From Myxococcota bacterium (lineage in GTDB: Bacteria; Myxococcota; Polyangia; GCA-2747355; JAKLHH01), in the NCBI GenBank assembly GCA_022710245.1, contig JAKLHH010000139.1, forward strand, positions 1 to 11,025: 11,025 nt of DNA. The letters run 5' to 3'. Below, one piece after another: positions 5,107 through 11,025 of this stretch (position 1 is the stretch's first letter; each line of letters opens with the position of its first letter). A program made the position numbers and the translations under genes. The notes under the pieces are model-generated. The model was not told where the DNA came from and did no database searches. It saw only the letters and a program-made list of their open reading frames with translations.

Positions 5107-7821
5107 GTGAGGATCCGTCTGTTCGTCGCAGCCCTCTCCGTGACGCTGAGCGCCTGCACGTCGCACAACGAGAGCCAGCCATGCACCCCGGGAGCGACCC
5201 AGACCTGCCTCTGCCAGGGCGGCAAGCAGGGAGTACAGACCTGCAGCGAGAGCGGGCTCTCCTGGGGAAGATGCGAGGGCTGCGGCGCTGTGGGGGACCT
5301 CGGCTCCTCTGATGGTCACCCGGTCCAGGATACCTCGAGCCTCGAGGCCAGAGCCGCTGACCTTCGCGTCGACGCGGCCGCTCATCCGGACGGCGCGACG
5401 CCTGACAAGCTGCCACTGGACCAGCTCTCCCTGGACAAGCCGCAGCCGCTGGCGGACAAGCTCTCCCTCGACAAGCTCTCCCTCGACAAGCTTCAGCCGG
5501 ACCTCTCCTGTACGCCGATCACAGCCTGCAAGGCGGGCGACGGCTGCTGCCCCGCCAGCTGCAACAAGAACACCGACCCCGACTGCGCTGCGATCTGTGG
5601 CAACGGAGCCGTCGAGTCCGGCGAGAGCTGCGACACGGCGATCACCTCGGGTGCCGGCGCCTGCCCGACGTCCTGCGGCGACGGCAAGGCCTGCACCGCA
5701 GACTCGCTGCTGAGCGGCGGCACCTGCCAGGCCGCGTGCGCGTTCACGCCGATCACGGCTTGCGCCTCGGGTGATGGTTGCTGCCCGAGCGGCTGCCACA
5801 ACAACAACGACGCGGACTGCCCGGCTGTCTGCGGTAACGGCGTCCTCGAGGCCGGCGAGACCTGCGACAAGGGGATCGCCGCCGGCGCGGGTGCCTGTCC
5901 TGGCGCGTGCGACGACGGGGTCGCCTGCACCAAGGACACCCTCGTCGGCGCGGGCACCTGTCAGGCGAAGTGCAGCCACGCCGTGATCTCCAGCTGCACG
6001 AGCGGCGACAGCTGCTGTCCCGCCGGGTGCAACTACCTCAACGACGGCGACTGCTCGATGCCCTGTGCCTCGCTGAGCTTCGACGGCAGCGACTACGTGG
6101 ACTGCACGAGCAGCGGCGACTTTGACTTCGGCCTCGGCCCCTTCACGATCGAGGCATGGTTCAAGACCTCCGTCGTGGCCGGCAAGTACTCGCCGCAGAA
6201 CATCCTCCTCTCCAAGGAGGGGAGCGCCGGGATGTGGGCGCTCAGCGTGGGAACAAACCTGATCGACTTCGGCATCGGGATCCCCTCGGTCTGCGACGTC
6301 AACTACAACCTCCCGATCAGCATCACCAACCAGTGGACCCACGTCGCCATCCAGCGACAGGGGGGGACGATCACCATCTTCGTGAATGGCGTCGGCACGA
6401 GCTTCGCGCAGCCGAACGTCTGGCAGTCCGGTAGCAAGGACGCGTCGACCTACAGCGTCACGAACAACGGCGCCCTCAACATCGGTCGGCGAGCGAATGC
6501 CGGACAGTACTTCGTCGGCACCGTCGCGGAGGTTCGCATCACCAGGGCGGCCTTGTACGCTGGTAACTTCACGCCGAGCAAGAGCCTCACCCCCTTGGCG
6601 CAGACCGTTGGACTCTACCCGCTCCGCGATGGGGCTGGCTCGATCGCCGTCGACCACTCGGGCAAGGCTCACCACGGGACAGCGTGGGGAGCGACGTGGG
6701 CCACCGACTGTCCGGCGCCAGCGAGCTGCGGCAACGGAGTGCTGGACCCGGCGGAGAAGTGCGATACCGTGATCCCGTCCGGCTCGCCGGGCGCGTGTCC
6801 GACCTCCTGCAACGATGGCGTCGCCTGCACGTCGGACGGGCTGCTCAACGCCGGGACCTGTCAGGCCGAGTGCGCCCACACCACGATCACGAGCTGCGCG
6901 TCCGGCGACGGCTGCTGCCCGCCGGGGTGCAACAACAACAACGACAAGGACTGCCCTGTCGTCTGTGGCAACGGCTTCGTGGAGGTGGGCGAGACCTGCG
7001 ACAAGGCGATCTCGGCCGGCAACCCAGGGGCCTGCCCGACGAGCTGCTTTGACGGCAAACCCTGCTCGGCCGACACCCTGCTGAACCCGGGGAGCTGTCA
7101 GGCCACCTGCGCGAATCCGCCGATCACCGCCTGCGTCGGCGGCGATGGCTGCTGCCCGACCGGATGCACGCACCTAGGTGACAGCGACTGCCCCTGCTAC
7201 TCGCTCTCCTTCAACGGCACCACGAGCTACGTCGAGGTGCCTGCTCACGCCGATCTCAACCCTGGAACCGGAGACTTCACCATCGATGCGTGGGTCAAGT
7301 TCGATGCCGGCAACCATGGCACCTTCGTCTCGAAACGAGACGGCGAGAACTACTACAAGCTCGCCAGCAACTTCGTCATGTGGTTCGTCGCCCCGGCTGG
7401 ATGGCTGATCGAGTGGACCGACCCGCAGCCTGCCGTCGTCGGGCAGTGGGGACACGTTGCCTTCCAGCGGAAGAACGGCGTCGCGGAGTACTTCGTCAAT
7501 GGCGCCAAGGTCACGACCAACGTCCAGGTCAACTCGGGCAGCTCCAACCCGAGCGCCTACGAGATCAACAACACGGGCCCTCTGCTCATCGGCAAGCAAC
7601 CGGCGGGCGAGCACTTCGCCGGCAAGATCGCCGAGCTCCGCATCACGAACGCTGCCATCTACACGGGCAACTTCTCCCCTCCGACGCAGCTCACCAGCCT
7701 CGCTCAGACGGTCGCGCTCTACCACTTCGACGAGGGCTCGGGGTTCACCCTCGTCGACTCCTCGGGCAAGGGCCACAACGGAACGATCTATGGAGCGCTG
7801 TGGTCGACCAGCTGCCCGTAG
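5107..7821 (+). CDS. Large lipoprotein with Myxococcus cysteine-rich repeats and two LamG domains
   Basis: The 904-aa product starts at GTG 5107 with a basic, hydrophobic leader (RIRLFVAALSVTLSAC) whose lipobox cysteine is residue 17. A small Cys-rich segment (CTPGATQTCLCQGG...GRCEGC) and an Asp/Leu/Lys linker with LSLDK repeats (about 100-134) come next. Residues 135-320 hold cysteine-rich modules with CGNG...GE.CD and GDGCCP..C...ND.DC. A concanavalin-like LamG/laminin-G-type domain spans about 321-538 (SLSFDGSDYVDC...FTIEAWFK...GLYPLRDGAG), then two more Cys modules (541-697) and a second LamG (698-904, FTIDAWVKF...ALYHFDEGSG). CGNG starts occur at residues 164, 242, 541 and 620. These domains mediate extracellular protein or glycan binding; many disulfides suggest a surface or outer-membrane location. 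It is divergent from the sigma-factor operon and shares its promoter motif, so it may belong to that regulon. No enzyme domain is seen. Confidence 0.93.
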   Translation: MRIRLFVAALSVTLSACTSHNESQPCTPGATQTCLCQGGKQGVQTCSESGLSWGRCEGCGAVGDLGSSDGHPVQDTSSLEARAADLRVDAAAHPDGATPDKLPLDQLSLDKPQPLADKLSLDKLSLDKLQPDLSCTPITACKAGDGCCPASCNKNTDPDCAAICGNGAVESGESCDTAITSGAGACPTSCGDGKACTADSLLSGGTCQAACAFTPITACASGDGCCPSGCHNNNDADCPAVCGNGVLEAGETCDKGIAAGAGACPGACDDGVACTKDTLVGAGTCQAKCSHAVISSCTSGDSCCPAGCNYLNDGDCSMPCASLSFDGSDYVDCTSSGDFDFGLGPFTIEAWFKTSVVAGKYSPQNILLSKEGSAGMWALSVGTNLIDFGIGIPSVCDVNYNLPISITNQWTHVAIQRQGGTITIFVNGVGTSFAQPNVWQSGSKDASTYSVTNNGALNIGRRANAGQYFVGTVAEVRITRAALYAGNFTPSKSLTPLAQTVGLYPLRDGAGSIAVDHSGKAHHGTAWGATWATDCPAPASCGNGVLDPAEKCDTVIPSGSPGACPTSCNDGVACTSDGLLNAGTCQAECAHTTITSCASGDGCCPPGCNNNNDKDCPVVCGNGFVEVGETCDKAISAGNPGACPTSCFDGKPCSADTLLNPGSCQATCANPPITACVGGDGCCPTGCTHLGDSDCPCYSLSFNGTTSYVEVPAHADLNPGTGDFTIDAWVKFDAGNHGTFVSKRDGENYYKLASNFVMWFVAPAGWLIEWTDPQPAVVGQWGHVAFQRKNGVAEYFVNGAKVTTNVQVNSGSSNPSAYEINNTGPLLIGKQPAGEHFAGKIAELRITNAAIYTGNFSPPTQLTSLAQTVALYHFDEGSGFTLVDSSGKGHNGTIYGALWSTSCP
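5404..5508 (+). repeat. Degenerate LSLDK pentapeptide repeats in the linker
   Basis: The linker codes for DKLPLDQLSLDK followed by further LSLDK units. At the DNA level CTCTCCCTCGACAAG is repeated exactly at 5461-5475 and 5476-5490, with a one-base variant near 5425. It spaces the lipid anchor from the folded domains and is a likely site for slippage that changes stalk length. Confidence 0.8.
5596..7821 (+). repeat. Internal duplication: two [Cys-rich pair + LamG] modules
   Basis: Module A covers 5596-6726 and module B 6727-7821. Each consists of two tandem 78-79-residue cysteine units followed by one LamG domain. The Cys parts are the same length in both modules (471 bp, 5596-6066 and 6727-7197), and the boundary into LamG is alike (PC-A-SLSF and PC-Y-SLSF). 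The protein probably grew by duplication of the whole module. A partial Cys unit (from residue 135) precedes module A. Confidence 0.8.
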
Positions 7822-7868
7822 TCGCACCACCGCCAGCCGGCCCGGCCGGCCGCCAGGGAGGGAGCACG

Positions 7869-8375
7869 ATGTCCAGGAGCACCAAGCTCACGCACGCGAC
7901 CCGCGTGCAGCGGATCCGGGAGCTGCTCGAGGCGCGTGACCACGTCACGATCGAGGAGCTTGTCCGCGAGTTCGGCCGTTGCCGACGCACGGTCTACTAC
8001 GATCTCACCGCGCTCCAGGACGCGGGGGTGCCTATCTACTCAGAGCCCGGCCCGTCCGGCGAGGCCCACTGGAAGTTGCACCCCATCGCGAGGCGCCGCC
8101 CCAGCTCCGTCCGAGCGGTCAGCGCGGAGAAGGACGCGGGGGCCGAGCTGCTCAGCCTCGAGCTCGTGCTCGATCCGGAGCACGCCCGCGCGCTGCTCCG
8201 GCGGCTGCCGGGCGCGAGCCGGCTCGCGGAGCTGCCCACGGGACATCTGCGGCTGACCGTGGCGGGCAGCGGCACGAGCGAGCTCCTGCTCTGGCTGCTC
8301 GCGCACACGGCCAGCATCGAGGTGATGAGCCTACCGGAGCCGCGCGAGCACCTCCCCCAGCGCAGGGCGAGCTGA
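7869..8375 (+). CDS. Small HTH transcriptional regulator with WCX-like C-terminus
   Basis: The 168-aa product starts at ATG 7869 behind an AGGGAGGGAG purine tract. Residues about 10-56 form a winged helix-turn-helix of the HTH_11/DeoR-like kind (RVQRIRELLEARDHVTIEEL, then the recognition region CRRTVYYDLTALQDAGVPI). The C-terminal part (126-162: HLRLTVAGSGTSELLLWLLA...IEVMSLPEPREHL) resembles the WCX extension of YafY/WYL regulators, which helps oligomerise or respond to ligand. The WYL domain that normally lies between is missing: only about 55 residues separate the two, against well over 100 in full-length family members. It follows the LamG gene by 47 bp on the same strand, so co-transcription is possible, and ends 9 bp from the convergent IgGFc-like gene. 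DNA binding is well supported. Its target and ligand are unknown. Confidence 0.85.
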   Translation: MSRSTKLTHATRVQRIRELLEARDHVTIEELVREFGRCRRTVYYDLTALQDAGVPIYSEPGPSGEAHWKLHPIARRRPSSVRAVSAEKDAGAELLSLELVLDPEHARALLRRLPGASRLAELPTGHLRLTVAGSGTSELLLWLLAHTASIEVMSLPEPREHLPQRRAS

Positions 8376-8384
8376 GCGCCGAGG

Positions 8385-10373
8385 CTACTTCAGGTTGATC
8401 AGCGCGAGGTCCGTCCCGCCCGGGTAGCCATAGCTCACGTAGGCGTCGAACCCGTAGACCACGAGCCCCACCGGCTGGTCCGACGTGAGGCGGTGCACGC
8501 CGTCGTTCTGCTCCCCGATCTGCAGGTTCTCGGGCGGGTTCTTGCCGGGGATCACCGTCGGGAAGTCGAGCTGGCACTTGGTGGCGACGTACTCGGTCGC
8601 CGCCGCCGCGCCCGGCACCTTCACGCTCCCCACCGGCTCGCGCGTGCAGCTGATCCGCTTGCCGGGCCCCGGCACCTCGCCGCCCGTGGCGCCGATCGCG
8701 CGCCCGTCGATCTTCAGCTTGGCGCCGGCCGGGGCGGCGACGGCGAAGAAGTTGAACGCGTACTTGTCCGGCGTCAGGAAGAGGTAGTCCTTGCGGAACT
8801 GCTCGACGGGCGGCAGCAGGATGAACGACGGATCGCCGCCGGGGAGCGAGGAGGGGATCCCGGTCACCTCCTGGCTGGGCATGAACTGTCCGACGACGAG
8901 CGGCTGCGTGCTCTTGATGACGAAGTGCTGGCTGGCCTTCACCTGCGTCACCTTCGCGTTGCTCACCGTCAGCTGATCGTCGGGCGCCGGCAGGTTGGTG
9001 GTGACCGCGGCGAACTCGCCGGCGGAGAGCAGACGGAAGTACTCCGGCTCCACGTGCGGGACGATGGTGCCGCCCGCGCCCTTGAGCGCCTGCGTGCGCC
9101 CCGAGGTGGAGATGGCGATGAAGGTGGTGCCGAGGGTGGTGATGGGGAAGAGCTGCTCCTCCAGGTGATCGGCGCAGCACTGGCGCGTGGTGAGGTCGGG
9201 GAAGTCGGGGACGTCCGAGGCCTCCGAGCCGGAGTAGACGACGACCGGCTTGTCCGAGGCGATCCGGCTGCCCGTGAAGTCGGCGTTGAAGCCGCCCGTC
9301 TCCAGGTTGAGCACGTCGAAGGCGTTCAGCGTCACTGAGACCGTCTCGCCCTTCTTGTGCGCGCCCACCAGCCCGGCGAGGTCGCCGACGATGTCCGTGG
9401 CGAGCGTGACGGTGACCTTGGTCGCCTCGCGGGTGCCGACGATGGTGAGGAAGGCGCGCAGGTGCTCGCCGAAGTTCTGCTTGGGATCGTCGGCGATGGC
9501 GATCGTCTGCGGCCAGCCCATCACCAGGTAGCTCGCGCCCGTCTCGCTCTTGGTGTCGACGGTGAGCGCCGAGGTGGGGACGAGGAGCGAGGCGTCGTTG
9601 GAGAAGACCCCCACGTTGGAGAGCGGGTTGAACTGGTAGGCGATGAGCGGCGCGGTCGACTGGAGCCGGTAGGCGCTGGGCGTCAGCGCGGTGCCGCCGC
9701 CGGTGTTGTACTCGCCGGCGGGGGAGCCATCGACCTCGCGCGAGGGGAGCAGGATCACCTCGAGCGCGCCGGGCGCCACCGTGCGGGTGGTGACCTCCGT
9801 GATCGAGGCCGGCTGGCCGAGCGGCGCGTCGTTGCGGCTGACCGTCACCTTCGCCGGGAGCGAGGAGGGGTTGGAGAGCGCCACGGCGAACTGCTGCGCC
9901 GCCGCGTTGCCCGACTCGACCACCGCGTTGTCGAGGTCGACCGGCCAGTACTCGCAGCCCATGTAGCTGCGGTTGATCCGCGCCAGCTCGCAGGCGTTGG
10001 AGCAGCCGCTCCCCTCGCAGACCATCCCCTTGCTGCCGTCGCAGGTGAGGACGGGCTTCGCCAGGTAGCCGCTCCCCTGCTCGTTGCAGGCGCGCAGCTC
10101 CTGCCCCTGGCAGTAGAGCCCTCCGGGCTCGCAGGCGAGGCAGCCCCGGCTGGTGCAGAGCTGGCCCTTGGCGGCGCAGTCGGCCTGCACCTGCCAGCCG
10201 GCGCCGTCGGCGCTGCAGCGCATGGCGAGGTTGCCCACGCAGCGATAGGTGTCCGCCTCGCAGACGGCGGGGTACTCGTCCGGGTTCGCGCAGGTCAAGA
10301 GGAGGGGGATGACGAGGGCGAGACCGAGCGCGGTCGCCGCTCTGGAAGCGGCGGAGCATCGAACACAGTGCAT
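8385..10373 (-). CDS. IgGFc-binding-domain-like lipoprotein
   Basis: The 662-aa product begins at ATG 10373 with a basic, then hydrophobic leader (RAATALGLALVIPLLLTC). Cys28 would be the lipidation site, though the residue before it is Thr rather than the usual Gly/Ala/Ser, so plain secretion is an alternative. A Cys-rich region (38-130, with CVGNLAMRC, CEPGGLYCQGQ and CEGSGCSNAC) precedes a long beta-rich domain beginning SYMGCEYWPVDLDN and ending VGLVVYGFDAYVSYGYPGG. That pattern is typical of bacterial proteins resembling the N-terminal part of the IgGFc-binding protein (FCGBP). The molecular function in bacteria is not established; adhesion or envelope display is inferred. Its ATG shares one base with the upstream stop (TGATG), and AAGG lies 7 nt upstream, so the two genes are translationally coupled. 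Confidence 0.9.
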   Translation of the reverse strand: MHCVRCSAASRAATALGLALVIPLLLTCANPDEYPAVCEADTYRCVGNLAMRCSADGAGWQVQADCAAKGQLCTSRGCLACEPGGLYCQGQELRACNEQGSGYLAKPVLTCDGSKGMVCEGSGCSNACELARINRSYMGCEYWPVDLDNAVVESGNAAAQQFAVALSNPSSLPAKVTVSRNDAPLGQPASITEVTTRTVAPGALEVILLPSREVDGSPAGEYNTGGGTALTPSAYRLQSTAPLIAYQFNPLSNVGVFSNDASLLVPTSALTVDTKSETGASYLVMGWPQTIAIADDPKQNFGEHLRAFLTIVGTREATKVTVTLATDIVGDLAGLVGAHKKGETVSVTLNAFDVLNLETGGFNADFTGSRIASDKPVVVYSGSEASDVPDFPDLTTRQCCADHLEEQLFPITTLGTTFIAISTSGRTQALKGAGGTIVPHVEPEYFRLLSAGEFAAVTTNLPAPDDQLTVSNAKVTQVKASQHFVIKSTQPLVVGQFMPSQEVTGIPSSLPGGDPSFILLPPVEQFRKDYLFLTPDKYAFNFFAVAAPAGAKLKIDGRAIGATGGEVPGPGKRISCTREPVGSVKVPGAAAATEYVATKCQLDFPTVIPGKNPPENLQIGEQNDGVHRLTSDQPVGLVVYGFDAYVSYGYPGGTDLALINLK

Positions 10374-10385
10374 CAGGGAACCTTC
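10366..10385 (-). promoter_or_regulatory. Third co-occurrence of GAACCTTC and TGCACTG motifs, at a start codon
   Basis: At the start of the IgGFc-like gene GAACCTTC occurs on the plus strand (10378-10385) and TGCACTG on the minus strand (10372-10366). Orientation and spacing differ from the two sites in the divergent promoter region, and the bases also serve as ribosome site and start codon. It could be chance; recorded because both strings are rare in this window. Confidence 0.2.
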
Positions 10386-11025
10386 AGCTCGAACTGATCG
10401 AAGGACCAGCGGTCCCAGTAGCCGGTGTTGAGGTGGCTGTAGTTGAACGTATCGAAGCTGAAGCTCCCCGGGAGGTGGGCCAGCCACTGCAGCCAGACGA
10501 GCGAGCCCTGGGGCCAGGCCGGCAGCCCGAGCGTCGCCGGGTCCGGCAGCTTCACCTGACCGACGCCGCCGGGGCTGATCACGCGCCAGACCGGCGTGTC
10601 GTCGCTCTGGCGGATGGTGGTGACGGCGAGGCTCGCGGGTCCGCCCGCGTAGCTCCAGGCGAGCGTGTTGCCCTCCAGCACGCCGCCCGGCGGCGGCTTG
10701 ACCTGCTGCGGACCGCCGAGGAACCCGGCCACGGTCAGCGCGCCCCCGCTCGCCTTCACCGAGCGCTCCGTGGCGTGGACAGCGGGGAGGCCGTCGGCGG
10801 AGGTGCCCTCGAGCTGCACGTCGACGGTGAAGGAGGCGTCGCCGAGGCCGGTGCCGGCGAGCGGCGGCAGGCGCCCGAAGGTGTGGCCGGCGAGCGGGCC
10901 GTCGCCCGAGACCTCGCCGTCCTGGCGCAGGAGGATCCCGTCGGCGCCGAGGGAGAGCGCCAGGCGCAGGCGGTGCCTCGCGACGCCGGTCGGCACGTCC
11001 TGCAGGGTCACCGCGAGCTTCTCGG
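10373..11025 (-). CDS. Unrecognised protein, C-terminal part (5' end outside window)
   Basis: The frame is open to the right edge (it begins EKLAVTLQDVPTG), so the start lies beyond the window; a GTG at 11011 is only an internal codon with no ribosome site. At least 217 residues are visible. They are rich in Gly, Pro, Val and Leu, with short beta-strand-like stretches (RLRLALSLGADGILLRQDGE, ASFTVDVQLEG) and aromatic residues near the C-terminus (LVWLQWLAHLPGSFSFDTFN, then YWDRWSFDQFELKVP). There are no cysteines or TM segments in the visible part. It looks like a beta-sandwich envelope or secreted protein, but I do not recognise a family. It is the upstream partner of the IgGFc-like lipoprotein, overlapping it by one base, so the two are probably made together. 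Confidence 0.75.
   Translation of the reverse strand, partial: EKLAVTLQDVPTGVARHRLRLALSLGADGILLRQDGEVSGDGPLAGHTFGRLPPLAGTGLGDASFTVDVQLEGTSADGLPAVHATERSVKASGGALTVAGFLGGPQQVKPPPGGVLEGNTLAWSYAGGPASLAVTTIRQSDDTPVWRVISPGGVGQVKLPDPATLGLPAWPQGSLVWLQWLAHLPGSFSFDTFNYSHLNTGYWDRWSFDQFELKVP

Noticed and set aside
5011..7173. 720-codon minus-strand open frame opposite the LamG lipoprotein
   Set aside because: The plus frame has a ribosome site, signal peptide and recognisable domains; the antisense translation is low-complexity Ala/Val/Arg with periodicity copied from the Cys repeats.
7836..7850. Rho-independent terminator after the LamG gene
   Set aside because: GCCGG/CCGGC can pair over only 5 bp and no T-run follows; the next gene starts 19 bp later.
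8152..10359. 735-codon minus-strand frame overlapping the IgGFc-like gene
   Set aside because: Same-strand shifted frame with Arg/Gly/Pro-rich, domain-free translation; the neighbouring frame has a signal peptide, Cys pattern and family motifs.

Overview
The window looks like a chromosomal stretch of a high-GC member of the Myxococcota (former Deltaproteobacteria). The clues are the strongly GC-biased third codon positions, several exported proteins and lipoproteins with cysteine-rich N-termini, the CGNG...GE.CD 'Myxococcus cysteine-rich repeat', LamG domains, an IgGFc-binding-like lipoprotein and WG..DVFAVG..G beta-propeller repeats. I cannot name a species.

Layout. 1-363 (+) is the 3' end of a TPR-like gene. 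364-835 holds no convincing complete gene: tandem repeats that copy the gene's stop-codon region (354-480), two small palindromes (494-527), three tandem copies of an about 45-bp inverted repeat (552-704), and a possible orphan C-terminal coding remnant (757-828). 836-4890 (-) is a tight four-gene operon read from right to left: ECF-type sigma factor, one-TM anti-sigma-like protein without the usual zinc ligands, exported caspase-fold peptidase with an EF-hand and two C-terminal TM helices, and a seven-bladed propeller lipoprotein. Its junctions are 4 bp, an ATGA overlap and 11 bp. 5107-7821 (+) is a divergent 904-aa lipoprotein built from cysteine-rich repeats and two LamG domains. 7869-8375 (+) is a small HTH/WCX regulator. 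8385-10373 (-) is an IgGFc-binding-like lipoprotein, coupled through TGATG to a partial unrecognised gene (10373-11025, -).

How it may work together. The sigma factor, membrane anti-sigma candidate and exported caspase-like peptidase make a plausible envelope-signalling cassette, in which the peptidase could act on the anti-sigma ectodomain (inference). The divergent intergenic region carries the same bipartite motif, CGAACCTTC-N10/11-TGCACTG, facing both ways. Its spacing fits an ECF-type promoter, so the sigma factor may drive both its own operon and the divergent LamG surface lipoprotein. This pair of promoters, together with the peptidase operon, is the most interesting thing in the window. 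The long antisense and alternative-frame ORFs are treated as GC-bias shadows.
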